Assembly: GCA_024180945.1 (NCBI GenBank)
Contig: JAKSGN010000020.1
Location: forward strand, 558,001 to 622,000
DNA: 64,000 nt
Direction: 5' to 3'
Source of the DNA: Macrophomina tecta
Lineage: Eukaryota > Ascomycota > Dothideomycetes > Botryosphaeriales > Botryosphaeriaceae
The first letter of the stretch is position 1; every line of letters begins with the position of its first letter. The notes under the pieces were generated by a model. The model made no database searches, was not told where the DNA came from, and saw only the letters and a list, made by a program, of their open reading frames with translations. Shown in pieces: positions 43,469 through 56,167 of this stretch. A program made the position numbers and the translations under genes.

Positions 43469-46144
43469 AGCCTGTAAAGAGATGAAAAAGAAGGGAAACA
43501 GGCGCTCGGACGGAAAGGAGGCTTGGGTGCGCGGCTCTATTTTGACAAACCAGTCAAGGCGTAATCGTTTGAGGGCACGCTGTTCGCCCACTGTCCAAGG
43601 CTCGATTAAGCCTCATCACCCTCCCTTTGGTCCTACACTGAAGGCGTACGTGGCATCAGCTGAGCGGCCGATAAGAGAAGCTGTAGGACAAGATGGCCAT
43701 GCGAGCTGAGAGAAAACCCAATCAACACCTGCCGCTGGCGTATTACATAACTGCTTGTGGCGGTCGTACGTGCGGCACAGAAGCGGTCATGGTTGGTCAG
43801 AGATGATCAGCATGATGAAGACCCATCATCCACCTTCCTCAACAACGGTCGAGACAACCGGGCAAAGTAGGCAAACTATGGAAGGCGGGGAAGTGGCGCG
43901 CTTTTTGGGGAAGGATATGAGAGCGCTGGGCGTTCGCACAGGAGGGTGCGTCGCTTGTTAAAGCACCCAATTACTGGTCCGTGCACTCACACAGGCTCGC
44001 CGAATCGGGCCAATGGTTCCGGCGATCGAAACGGATGCTGGTCAATGCAACACCACGCTACCTGCTCCCCCAGCTCATCCTTCGTCCCCCAGTGGCCGCA
44101 GGGGCTGGAAAAGACTTTTCTTTTGATCCCCAGGAGCTCCCGCGTGTATCTCGTGGCAGTCGGCATCCTACTTATGCTTGATTGTCTCGTCAGACCCGTC
44201 GGAGCCAGATAAATTGTGTTTGTCGCGTGGTTCGAGGCTGAAGCAGCTTACGATAAGCCAATGTCCAGTGGGTCAATGGCCAGGCTCAAGTGCAATAAGA
44301 AGCCTCGCTTGGTCGGCATAAGAGCCTGTTAATAGGTGTCCAATAACCTGACCGACGGTTTCCATCTGCAGATTCGTGTCGATATGGATGTTAGTCAATA
44401 GAGAGCACATCAGGAGCCACGTCGATAAACTGCTCAGCCCACGGTTTGCCTTGAATGCGGCTCAAAAATACGTCAGCTATAAATATGAGGGGTGGTGATT
44501 AGGGAAGGAACTTAACTTTCTTCCGCAAATTCCAAGCACCTGTACAATTCCGAACCATTGAGGGCATCAGTTACTGACTCTCTTGTCCGGTCGAAGGCTC
44601 TGATCCGCATCAGTTTATTGTAAGATACTTTCATGTCCAGAGCCCCTCTCAACAAGCTCACAGGTTTAGCCCAGTATCTAAGTACGGAAGCAAGGAAGAG
44701 GCTTCCAGGCAAGGGAAACGATGAGCAATCATACTCCAGAGGCCAACACTTCCCATAAAATCACCAAGGAGACACATATGGGCGAATCCACCGATAAGCA
44801 TGGATACGACAAGAGCGTCAAGACTTCCCAGCGCTGGCATACGATGCCCCCCGCAAGGCAGAACGGACTCCATGCGGCAAGGGGTTTGTGAAGGGAATCA
44901 GGCAGACAAGAGCGCTTGCGTGAGGAACTTCCCGCAGGTTGGGTCTCTAAATCCGGGCGTGGTTGCATGCGCCACTCACACAGCGGGGTGTGCCGTTTTT
45001 GCCAACTGGATGGGCTGGGCGAGCCTGTCGATTGGGGCCCTGCAGTACCGTCTGAACCCGCAGATTGCGAGAGACGAGTCTGACAGCCATAGCCGCAGAG
45101 ATCGATGTACAAAGGCTGATGAAACGAATACTGATATCCCCAGTCTAGTGCCATAATCACTTGCATGTTGTGATGTGCCCTAAGAAGGCAGGTATTTAAT
45201 GGTGATAGCAACATTGCACAAGCGCCAGGTGATTTCCAAAAAATTAGGTAAATATCAGCCCAAGTACTATGGATTGGGTAAGTAGAGAGAGATTATGCGT
45301 TTAACACTTGCCTAGATCCCTCCAACAGTTCCATAATACAAGGTTATTACTGTTTTGACTTAGGCTGAAATAGCTCTGTCTCAACCGGCTCTTATATTCT
45401 TAGCATTCATGGCAGACCGGTCAACCCCTTAAAGTATCTTTTTCCCAGCCGGCGCCAATTTTCGTATTCCGACAGCCTAGTCGCAGGCAGCGGGCAGAGC
45501 CACAGGCGGATGTGATATTTCGAGCAGATTACGTCCGTTTGAGCCACAGCGTGGCCCCCGTGGCTCAGCCAAAGGGCTTAGCTGAGTGAGGAGTGGAGCG
45601 CTGTTGTTCGCGAAGGCAGTCGCTGATTTCCAACTATTTCACAAGCCACCTTTTTGACAACCTCAAAATAGCTACCAGAGGCCACGAGAGTTGCAATAAC
45701 GAGTAAATAAACGTTGGTTTAGTCCAGGTGTTGTCTGGGCGTATGTGTAGTTGTACGTACCAGAACTGTGCACCTTTCTGTCAATCACAACATCTGGCTT
45801 TACGCTTTGAGCCGTAGAACCTATGATGGCCAAGGTACCTTGGTCCTCAGCAGTGGAGATCAACGTAACTCAGCCGCCCCGACTACTCCAGGCTCAGTCA
45901 TAAGAGCGAAGTCGATCAAGCGAACCTTCACAAGACGGCAAACGAACAGATGGCGCTCTCAATCGCGGGATAGCAGTGTCAAATCAGCCGTTATTCAATC
46001 TGATTATACGAATCATTCGCCTACATGGCTCTACAAAGGACACCTTCCAACTCCCGCTACCCATTAAAAAATGGTTGGCCGTATGCATCAACTTGTTTCA
46101 TCTCCTATCTTCACCAAAGTCTCTATTTTATTCCCTGGACAGGC
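43469..46144. other. 2.7-kb gene-poor stretch
   Basis: The left end is the promoter of the NLR-like gene. The interior, especially 44.2-46.1 kb, is visibly less GC-rich than the genes around it. Open frames near 44.66-45.21 kb (both strands) have no recognisable domain. It could contain eroded sequence, but I cannot identify any source element. Confidence 0.4.
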
Positions 46145-47540
<1,396 letters not shown>

Positions 47541-48222
47541 GGCTGGTTGTGTGTACGATGTGAGGAAGGAGTAGCCGAAGAGGACTATTCAGGCTTTGCT
47601 GAAAGACAAGTGGTGAAGGTGGTATAGAAAGGAGGCTTTTTTGGATTTACTATATACCTGAGCCAGCAGCAAAGCCTGCGGGAGAGAAAAAGACAGAGTG
47701 GGCAGCCCGTGCTCCACTTGTATGCTCAAATACCAGAGGTCTTCGCCTGGGCCGTTTGCTAATCCCCTCTCTGCCGTTCGCTGGCGTATAGGTCAGCATT
47801 GCAAGAACCGTCGTGGACCGACGGCTGCCGCTGCAAGGCCCTTACCCCTTGGGGAGGGCTGGAGGCACTGATTTCACGGGAAAGCGCGGATATTGGGGGA
47901 GGATGGAGGTCGATGGCCGGATATCTCAGGAGAAAAGTGCCAAGGCCGCTGTGGCGCTCGGCTTGCGGCGGGCCAATATGAACCACCCTGAACAAAGACC
48001 ACCAGGAATAGGCTTGCCACGGATCTGTGCCCAGGGCGTCTGCGTGCGGCACGGCCGAGTAAGCGGAATGCGCGGGGAACTGCGGACGTAAGAGATCGGC
48101 GCGCCGTGGCTTCTGGTGGGTAGAAATTCGATCTGTGTCCGCGGTGGAGCTGCGTCCCAAGCAAAGCCGCCGCCTACCTTCACTTCCTGGGCCTCAAATC
48201 TCGCCGAAAATCCCCACACAAG
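47541..48222. other. divergent promoter region, HPD (-) / TTC36 homologue (+)
   Basis: A 682-base interval with both promoters. Short open frames on both strands have no domains. No regulatory motif was assigned. Confidence 0.5.
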
Positions 48223-48963
48223 ATGGTTACAGCAACAGCAAGTCTATCGTCAAATGATGCGAAAGTGCTCTCCGCACTTTTCGATCCTGAATCCTCTCCC
48301 TCGGCCGAGATCAAAATATTACCGCAAGCACAGCAAACCCTACCGCACATATCCGATTCGCTTCTACCTTCGCTGCAAGCTGCTGAGCGAAAGGCTATCA
48401 CCCCCCTACACAAGCCAAAACCGTCTCTTGACGACGCCAATGCTGCGATAAAAGCGCTCAGCGAGTTGATCGAGCAACACCCCTTGTATGCTTCAGCCTA
48501 CACAAATAGAGCACAGGCTTCTCGGTTGATGATCGAGGACGAGAGAATTTTTGCGCCAGAGAACTCCGAAACCATCGATTCTCTGTTCGGGGATTTGTCC
48601 AAGGCGGTTGAACTCGCCTCGCCCGCATCACCACAGGACCCGCTATCACCGCTTCAGGCTCGGCTGCTGGCAACGGCGCATACCCACCGTGGGTACTTGC
48701 TGCTCAAAGCAGCCAAGGCAGCGGGCGATGGGAATTTGGAAAGCGGCCCGAAAGAGGTCAAAGGCAGAGACAAGGACAGTCTGGAGGAGATGGCGAGTCG
48801 CGAGTTCTTCCTCGGAGGGCGGTACGGAGATAAGATGGCCAAAGAGATGGCTGTCAGGACAAATCCGTACGCGAAGATGTGCGGAGCGATTGTGAAGCAG
48901 GCGATGAGGGAGGAGATGGGCGACGCGCCGAGGATAGATGTCGGAGGCGGTGGCAGATTTTGA
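48223..48963 (+). CDS. tetratricopeptide repeat protein 36 homologue
   Basis: Single exon, 246 aa. TPR-type helices run from about residue 70 to 180: SLDDANAAIKALSELIEQHP, LYASAYTNRAQASRLM, then LLATAHTHRGYLLLKAAKAA. The C-terminal block (SREFFLGGRYGDKMAKEMAV; TNPYAKMCGAIVKQAMREEM) is the signature of TTC36-like proteins, which are small TPR proteins conserved from fungi to animals. It probably serves as a protein-binding adaptor, possibly with a chaperone. In mammals TTC36 has been tied to stability of HPPD; here the gene lies immediately beside, and divergent from, the HPPD gene. The start is the first in-frame ATG. Confidence 0.88.
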   Translation: MVTATASLSSNDAKVLSALFDPESSPSAEIKILPQAQQTLPHISDSLLPSLQAAERKAITPLHKPKPSLDDANAAIKALSELIEQHPLYASAYTNRAQASRLMIEDERIFAPENSETIDSLFGDLSKAVELASPASPQDPLSPLQARLLATAHTHRGYLLLKAAKAAGDGNLESGPKEVKGRDKDSLEEMASREFFLGGRYGDKMAKEMAVRTNPYAKMCGAIVKQAMREEMGDAPRIDVGGGGRF

Positions 48964-49008
48964 AAGCAGCCCCTGCGTGAAGAAAAATTGATCCTCTCTT
49001 CGTGCCCT

Positions 49009-49668
49009 TCATTCAAAATGCGAGTTGACGTGGTGGGCAACAGCAATCTCATCGCCTTCGAATTGATTGCACACGGGGCATACCTGAGTGGCAGAGCTGA
49101 GGGCTGGAGTTGCATCAGGCGTAGGACTGTTATGTTGCTCTTGCAAAGGATGGCCGGGCGGCAGGAAGGCGCCCAGGCTGTATCCGACAGGAGGCGCATC
49201 CATCTCTTCCTCTTCTCGCACGTCTCGATACCTGATGTCGAATCTGGAGGTCCGTGTGGCCGTTGTTACTGCGTGGTGCATACCGCCGTGGGACTCCCCA
49301 TTCCTTCCTAAATTGCTCAGCCCTTCAGACCCAGCTCTTGCCTCAGCCTCAGTAGCCATGCGCTGCACGCGACCCACGCGGCCGTCGACCAGGCGCACTT
49401 TGATGCCGCGCGGATGATTACCGCTAGTCAGAACATCGGCCACAGTCCCTTGGACCTGGCGACCCGTGGGCTGGTCGACCTTCAAGACGATGGAAACGTG
49501 GGCGCCGGAGACCACCTGCTGAACAGTTGGCACGCTGGACGCGGCGTGGCTGTTGAATCGGCCGCCGCGCGCAGGGCCCCCTCTTCCCCTGCCGCCGCGG
49601 CCTCTCCCTCTGTCGGCGGACTGGCTCTGGGGTGGACGGCCCTGGCGGTTGCGAGGCCTTTGCATCAT
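49009..49668 (-). CDS. DUF2196 (YwbE-like) protein with C-terminal zinc finger
   Basis: Single exon, 219 aa from the ATG at 49668 (MMQRPRNRQGR); an in-frame ATG at 49758 would add 30 residues. The N-terminus is Arg/Gly-rich (GRGRGGRGRGGPARGGRF), typical of RNA-binding RGG tails. The DUF2196/YwbE domain lies at about residues 54-104 (GAHVSIVLKVDQPTGRQVQG; GIKVRLVDGRVGRVQRM). The end is a small zinc finger of UBZ/C2HC style (CPVCNQFEGDEIAVAHHVNS, with a final His). The bacterial YwbE protein is a lone domain of about 65 residues with unknown function. Here it is fused to an RGG tail and a possible ubiquitin-binding finger. RNA or ubiquitin binding is inference. Confidence 0.75.
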   Translation of the reverse strand: MMQRPRNRQGRPPQSQSADRGRGRGGRGRGGPARGGRFNSHAASSVPTVQQVVSGAHVSIVLKVDQPTGRQVQGTVADVLTSGNHPRGIKVRLVDGRVGRVQRMATEAEARAGSEGLSNLGRNGESHGGMHHAVTTATRTSRFDIRYRDVREEEEMDAPPVGYSLGAFLPPGHPLQEQHNSPTPDATPALSSATQVCPVCNQFEGDEIAVAHHVNSHFE

Positions 49669-50135
49669 ATCGGGATTCAGGCCGGTGTTGAGGGAAGGAC
49701 AAGACGCGGGTGGTGTGTGGACGGAAAAAGTTGGGTGAACTTGTCGGCGGTGGGGCATGTCGAGCCGAGTTCCCCCGCAAACCACCGCCCTCGGATTTCA
49801 GACGCCGACGTCAGTCGCCGGGTGAAGAGCACCGCAGTCCGGAAGCTATATCCCACTCCTGTACCCTTTAGCCGATCCGCGCCCATTCTCCAATCACGGC
49901 CACGATGTTGTCGTCTTCCGCCGCCGAGTCACCTCCCCCGACCCGCCTCCGCTCTCCCCAGCTTTTCTCCCATACCGTCATTCCACCTTAACTTCACCGC
50001 AGTGCTGGCCTGACCTGTCTCTTCCTGCTGGCCTGAACTGACCTGCCTCTTCTTGCCGGCCCGACCTTTCTCCTCCCCAGCCTCCAACCCCACCGCCTTC
50101 AATTGCACAGAACGCGCACAGAGCAGAGTGTGAAA
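49669..50135. other. divergent promoter region, DUF2196 gene (-) / lactate dehydrogenase (+)
   Basis: A 467-base interval with both promoters and leaders. Pyrimidine-rich, CCTCTTC-like stretches precede the dehydrogenase start. No motif was assigned. Confidence 0.5.
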
Positions 50136-51879
50136 ATGGCAAAGGTGTTCAGCTACGACGAAGGTGAGTCTGATTCCCCACGCTTCTCACGCCAGCTCTG
50201 CCGAAAGCTCCCCAACACTGACGCCCCCGCCCACCGCCCAGTCTCCAAGCACAACACAGCAGAGAGCTGCTGGGTTATCCTATACGGCCATGTCTACGAC
50301 GTAACCTCCTTCCTCAACGAGCACCCGGGCGGCTCCAAAATCATCCTCCAGCTCGCCGGCACCGACGCAACCGAAGAATACGATCCCATTCACCCGCCAG
50401 GCATCCTCGAGGAGACCCTCCCCGCCGAAGCCAAGCTGGGCAAATTCGACGAATCCACCCTCCCCAAACAAGAGCAGGCGCCCGCCGCCCAGCAACAAGC
50501 GGCCCAGTCTGCAGCAGTCGGCGGCAACGCGGCGACGACCGAGCCTGAAGGGCCGCCCGACCTCGAGTCACTCCTTAACCTCGACGACATCGAAGCGGCC
50601 GCAACCAAGCAAATCAGCGCGAAGGGATGGGCATACTACTACTCCGCGAGCGATGACCTCTTCTCCAAGACCTACAACAACACCGCCTACCGGCAGATCC
50701 TGATGCGGCCGCGCGTCTTCGTCGACTGCACGAACTGTGACACCTCGACCACGCTCCTCGGCCACAACGTCAACCTCCCCATCTACGTCTCACCCGCCGC
50801 CATGGCGCGCCTGGCGCACCCGGACGGCGAGCACGGCATTGCGCAGGCGTGCGCGCGCTTCGGCGCGTTGCAGGTCGTCAGCAACAACGCCTCCATGACG
50901 CCCGAGCAGATCGTGGCGGACGCGGCGCCCGGGCAGATGTTCGGCTGGCAGCTGTACGTGCAGACGGAGCGCCGCAAGAGCGAGGCGATGCTGCAGCGCA
51001 TCGCCAAGCTGCCGCAGTACAAGTTCATCTGCCTGACGCTCGACGCGCCGGTGCCCGGCAAGCGCGAGCACGACGAGCGCAGCAAGAACGTCGGGTCGAA
51101 CTTGCCCGTCAGGTCGTCGGTGCAGGAGGGATCGGCCAGCACGACCAGCCCCGCGCCGCAGGCGGCATCGGCGGGTGGGGAGAGCGGCGGCATTGGAAGA
51201 AGCTTGTTCCAGGGGACCGCGCCGGATTTGACGTGGAAGACGACGCTGCCGTGGCTGGCGAAGCATACGCAGCTGCCGATTGTGCTGAAGGGCATCCAGA
51301 CGCATGAGGATGCGTACTTGGCGTCGCTGTATGCGCCGCAGGTGAAGGGCATTATCCTGTCAAACCATGGCGGGCGGGCGATGGATACTGCGCCGCCGGC
51401 TGTGCATACGCTATTGGAGATCAGGAAGTACTGCCCTGAGGTGTTTGATAAGATCGAGGTGTGGGTGGACGGCGGTATTAAGAGAGGGACAGACGTCGTC
51501 AAGGCGCTGTGTCTGGGCGCGAAGGCGGTCGGTGTTGGCCGTGCCGCGCTGTTCGGTCTTGGCGCAGGCGGGAAGGAGGGTGTGGCGAGGATGCTTGAAA
51601 GTGAGTTGCTCATGGCATTAAGACTTTGCGGATGTGCATTGCTGACGAACGCGAACAGTTCTGAAGGCGGAGACCGAGACGGCGATGAGGTTATTGGGTG
51701 TGGAGAAGGTCGAGGACCTGGGAATGCAGCATGTAAGTGGCTTAGCCTCACCCGAACTTGTTACCTTTTAGCTGATCGTGGTACAGATCAATGTCAGGCA
51801 GGTGGAGCGCGATCTGTACGATGGCCCGGCCAACCTGCAGAAGCCGGCATTGTGGGAGAAGGTGAAGGCGAGGTTGTAG
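50136..51879 (+). CDS. CYB2: flavocytochrome b2-type L-lactate (alpha-hydroxy acid) dehydrogenase
   Basis: Fusion of a cytochrome b5 heme domain with an FMN alpha-hydroxy-acid dehydrogenase; the yeast homologue oxidises L-lactate and passes electrons to cytochrome c. Exons: 50136-50163, 50242-51600, 51659-51732, 51787-51879; 517 aa. The b5 domain is at residues 5-80, with the heme ligand in NEHPGGSK. A Gln/Ala-rich hinge follows (about 88-125). The FMN domain shows [24 protein letters not shown] and [12 protein letters not shown]. The catalytic His is in [11 protein letters not shown], and the FMN-phosphate region is [20 protein letters not shown] Ser/Ala-rich loop (about 325-360) corresponds to the variable protease-sensitive loop. 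Unlike yeast Cyb2 there is no mitochondrial presequence: the b5 domain begins at about residue 5. A cytosolic location or another substrate is therefore possible. Confidence 0.9.
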
Positions 51880-51893
51880 AAAAAGCTGGTCTA

Positions 51894-51936
51894 GAGAAGA
51901 AGAAGAAGAAGAAGATGATGATGATGATGATGATGG
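51894..51936 (+). repeat. GAA then GAT trinucleotide repeats after CYB2
   Basis: A run of GAA/AAG triplets passes into a run of GAT/ATG triplets just after the CYB2 stop codon, so probably in the 3' UTR. This is a simple-sequence repeat likely to vary in length. Confidence 0.8.
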
Positions 51937-52525
51937 GCGAGATCGGCGCATTTGGAAGACCAAGCATCGTGCATACCCATAGAGGAAACAGTGTTCATTT
52001 TTGTCGCAAAGTTACTTGAACTTTTCAAACTTCATGGATATTGATGTCGTTAAGTGACTGTGACAAGTTTGGCGTCTGAACCAAGCGACTGCGTGTTGTC
52101 ATCCTCGCGGCCATATAGGCACGTCATAGTTGCCATACGTGTGTACAGCGTGATGATTAAACGGCCAACCAAGACCGTGGCGGCTCCGGACAAAAGGCGT
52201 TCAATCGATTGATCTTGGTTTTCAGGAGTCGGCGGTCCAGTGGCTGGCAAGGCAAGGCAAGGCCTTTGAAGGCGAAGAGACGATCGTGAGAGTACTGCAA
52301 GCAAGCGCGTACCGTCCTCCGCCCTACGGGCTTCACGATCGCGCCCTCAGACAGACATTGCCCTCGCCCACAGCTTCGCGGCGAAGTCGCAACCCAAGAC
52401 TCCGAGATTTTCCTCGAAGGGCCCCGCTCGTGGCGAGCCGTACCACGAAGAACCTGTAGTGAGGACAACCTTTAAAGAGGTAAAAAAAAAAAAAACCATG
52501 ATCTACGCTTTCACTTTTGCTTCAG

Positions 52526-52676
52526 CTGAAGAGTTCGCCCAGGGAAGGGACTTCCGTTACCTTCAGGTGGAGGAAGGGAAAAGAGCTTCCGAAGAGCTAA
52601 CAACGCTGATCTGCCTGAAGAGTCCGCCCATTTAAGGGTCCCTCGTTACCCTTCGAAATAGAGGAAGAGGAGAGAC
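52526..52676. repeat. pair of diverged direct repeats (about 62 bp units)
   Basis: Two copies can be aligned by eye: 52526-52587 and 52615-52676. Both begin CTGAAGAGT(T/C)CGCCCA, share GTTACC(T/C)TTC in the middle and end in a GGAAG/GAG-rich stretch. Spacing is 89 bases. Similarity is partial, and the origin is unknown. Confidence 0.5.
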
Positions 52677-55600
52677 GGTAAGAGGGGGAGAGATATGGGG
52701 GGGTCATATAGTCGGCCACCGAAAAGGACGGGAGGGCATGGACACGCGGCAGGCTGCATGGGATGCACGCTGTGTTGAGTAGGTCTTACGTGAGCCGGTA
52801 GATCGGACAGGCTCGACGTCATCGGCCGGCGCGCGGTGCAGACGCGACGCGGATTTACGAAAACGCTTGAGTTCGGCCCCAGAAATAGCAAGCACACATA
52901 TGCGGGATTAGAAGCGTTCGTACGGATGTGGAATCTAGAAATTGGTGGCCTTTACGTTTGGGTGAAAGCTTTAATTTTTCACAGTAGGGGGAGGTTGCAA
53001 TGCTTCCGACGCTGACTTTGCAGAAAGACCACGAAGAATGCAATGGTAGCATGAAGAAGAATGTCCGAAGTGCATGCTGGGCGATTGCAAGACGTAGTCT
53101 TGTCCACACTGTCCTTCACCGGGCTTTTAGATCCTGGCCCCATGAGCACGTGGCCGCGTCGTGCATGAATAAATAACAGTGTCTTGACGCCTGAATAAAA
53201 GACTCTACAAGTACAGCGTCAGGTCGCCATGGAATGGCAAATGCTTGCCAGGAGAAGATATCCATCGTTCGGTAGTTCGCTCCGGCTAGGACAAGTGGAC
53301 CAGCAGGTATGCAAATACGAGACGATATAGGTATTCGATAAAGTTTAGAGAATGACGTAGGGTTTGCGTACAGAGTTAGCAGAGTATTTGAAAAGCGGCG
53401 AGAAGGTCTCTTCTACTTCATACGGCCTGAAAGTTTCAATGCGAAGCATTGGAGTCGCTGTCTGGTCTGGATCAAGTTTACACTACGCTCGTTTGGTCGC
53501 CGGATTTCCGGCGTAAGCTTCGGCTCGTAGCGAGTCTTATAAACTTACACACAATTGCACCGTCAACAGACGATCCACAGCTTGGCAGAGACAATAGCGC
53601 AAAGAAACTTCGAGTGCATAGGGCAGCTGAGCGATGCCGCCATACAATTTGCCTGCATCAGCCGCATGCTTGTCCACACAGTTCGTCACTTGCCAATTGC
53701 GCTTGGTTGTGCGTGGTTCAGTTGGCTGCCGCGGTCAGGAAGCTGCACCTCTGCCCCCCACAGCCGTCTTGTGTTGGCTAGCGGCCTTGACCTTGTTCGT
53801 TTTTGATATATTACTGTGGGGCTTTTGGATAGCTTTGCATGGCTTGATCTTGGCATAGGATTCGTTTAAGTGTGCGAATGTTCGTTCGGTTTTTGCTCGA
53901 CGAATCCGGTTTCGGATGTTGAAAGCAAGTGTATCGGCTTGGAAGAATGCAGGGAATGCGACGGATTTGAGTTCGCGACCGTACCGAAGAACGGAATGTA
54001 ACGGCGTTGTCTACTGTGGCTGAGACAGGGCGACCTCGGGTTGCTTTTCGTTCAAGGCAGCCAGTGCGGTTTACAAGTGCAGCATCTGACCGTAAGACTG
54101 TTAGAGCATATTGGTTGTTTACCTTGAACTCACAGAACGCCACATTCTAGGCCCCAAGACTTGGCCCAACATCGGACCGTGGGTAGCGGATAAGCCTTGT
54201 CGAAAAATCAACAAAACTCATCCAGCGTCACAAAGAGCCGTCGAACATCCGGATTTGGATGTGGAACTGACTCGGATTCGGACTGAACGGTCGCGCGCGA
54301 CCTGGTTGTCGGGACAGGGTTGGTGTGGAAGAAGGCGAGATGGATGGGTAAAACTTTCAGAACCAACACCACAAACCACGGACTCGTGGCCAGATTGCGA
54401 TCTGGACCTGGCCATTTCATCTCAGCTATGACATCAGCGGATCGAGCCATCGCCGGCTTTCCAACAGGGCTGAGCGGGCTAATAGGAGGATTGGGCATAA
54501 GATGGCCATCATATGTCGTTCTCCCGGAGGCGTAATTCAGCACGAGCCGCGGGTTTGGAGGCAGCGAGGAGTCGGAGCGGAATTTGCAGGTGCCTAGTGA
54601 GGCGGCTAGGCATGGAAGTAAGTTCGAGAAGAGATGAAGAAGGAAAGGCTTATGCGCTCGGGGAGGAGTGAGCGGGGCCCCTTTCGGCGACTGACGAGCA
54701 TGGCTCGGGCGGTGATACGACGAAAGGCGACGCGCGGAGCCAGACAAGCGCGCGTATGTGCGCTATTTCCGTAAGCACAAGCTCTGCTGGCGGGTACAGA
54801 TCAACGAGTCGCGGTGCCAGCCAGCTACAGGAAGGGGAGGCGGGCTCGCTGTGGAGAGACGTATCGGGGGAGAGGAGCGTTAGCAACTCCTTCATTTGGG
54901 CCGCGGCGCCTCTTTGCACAGAAGCAGGGACCAAAGCCAGCGGCAACCTCAGGCTTCAGCTCGCACTCGGGCACGGGAAAGTGGAGGAAAGTTGGAGGTT
55001 CAGTGTGGCACAGGGTGGCCCGGCGAAGAGGTGGTATCGGGCCTTCCAGACGGGGCTGGCAAGATCGCCAGGTTCTCCAGAAGGTGCAGGCGCGAGCGAG
55101 CGAACCAGAGAAGGCAAAGACGAGGTATTGCGGGCTCAGTCGCGTAATTGCGCACGAAATGAGACGGGCGCATTCTGCAGGGTAAGGCTTGGAGCTTGGG
55201 CCACGGCTGCCAGCAAGGCATGGCTCGTGCAGGATGGAGACGGGACCTTCCCGGCGGATCCAAAACAGGCGCACCGGTGGGGAGCAGGCAGGTGTCGGTG
55301 AAGATGCAGGCGGTAGATCCGCGGCGAGGGGGTCGGGGGGGTATTGAGCCGGAGCGGGCGGGCGGGCACCAGGGCGAGGCGGCGGGCGAAGGGGAGGGCT
55401 GGAGGTCATGTTAAGGGCAGAGGGGGCCCGTTTTGATCGGCTGCGATCTGCGCCAAGGCCATCGCCCCAAGCGAGACGCCTGACCGGCGAGCGCTGCAGA
55501 AAGTCCAGGCCGCATCCACGACACCATCCGTCGCGCCCGGGCCCCGCCGCGAAAAAGCATCGATGCAGCTGCGAGGCCGTGCCCGCCGCCGTTGCCGGGA

Positions 55601-56167
55601 TGCCCCCCTTCGCGCGTCAACACTGCGCGCCAGCCTCAGCGCCCTCAGCGCCAGTCCTTCGCTGCGTCCTCAACGACGGCCACGCGCGCGCCTCGCTCTG
55701 CCAGCCGCTGTACCCCTGGGGCAAATGACCGGCTCTGGCCTTCAGCCCAGCCCGGCACCGTTGACTAGCATTCCCGTACCTGCAGCAACGTCGTTCCCGC
55801 TGTCGCGCCCCATAGCTGACGGCATCCCGCCAAGCCCATGAGTCGCCCGGCCCCGAACACGCTGTTCTGGTGGAGAGCACACGCGCGCTCGTGCCGTTAA
55901 TCATGCATTTGCGCCATCTTCCCTGCCAAACATCGCTACTTACTTGCATATAGTAGAAGCCGCTGCTGCTGTCGCCTGCCTGTCTGCCTGTCTCGCTCAC
56001 CCTGCGCCGCCTCGCCCACAACTCCTCCGGCTAATGTTTTCTGTTCCGTCTTGATACCCCCCCGCTCCTTCTTCCACAGCCTGGCGCATCTAGGTCGATG
56101 CGCGCCTGTCAAATAGCCCTGCTGCCGACACCACTGTACCGCCTAAACTCTGGTCTGCTGTCTCCGA

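Larger units (their letters stand above)
51880..56167. other. 4.3-kb gene-poor stretch
   Basis: This is the largest gap in the window. It begins with GAA/GAT triplet repeats, an A run at about 52482-52494 and two diverged direct repeats (52526-52676). The right part (54.6-56.1 kb) is GC-rich and leads into the promoter of the serine-rich protein gene. Open frames at 54.75-55.41 kb overlap on both strands and show no domains. I recognise no gene, RNA or transposon. Confidence 0.4.

Noticed and set aside
44658..45214. possible remnant of a membrane protein gene (hydrophobic phrases in minus-strand frames)
   Set aside because: I cannot align it to any family. The frames break often and both strands are equally open, so no pseudogene is called.
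54825..55409. 194-aa open frame on the minus strand, Pro/Arg-rich
   Set aside because: It overlaps open frames on the other strand in GC-rich DNA and has no domain or splice context. Base composition explains it.
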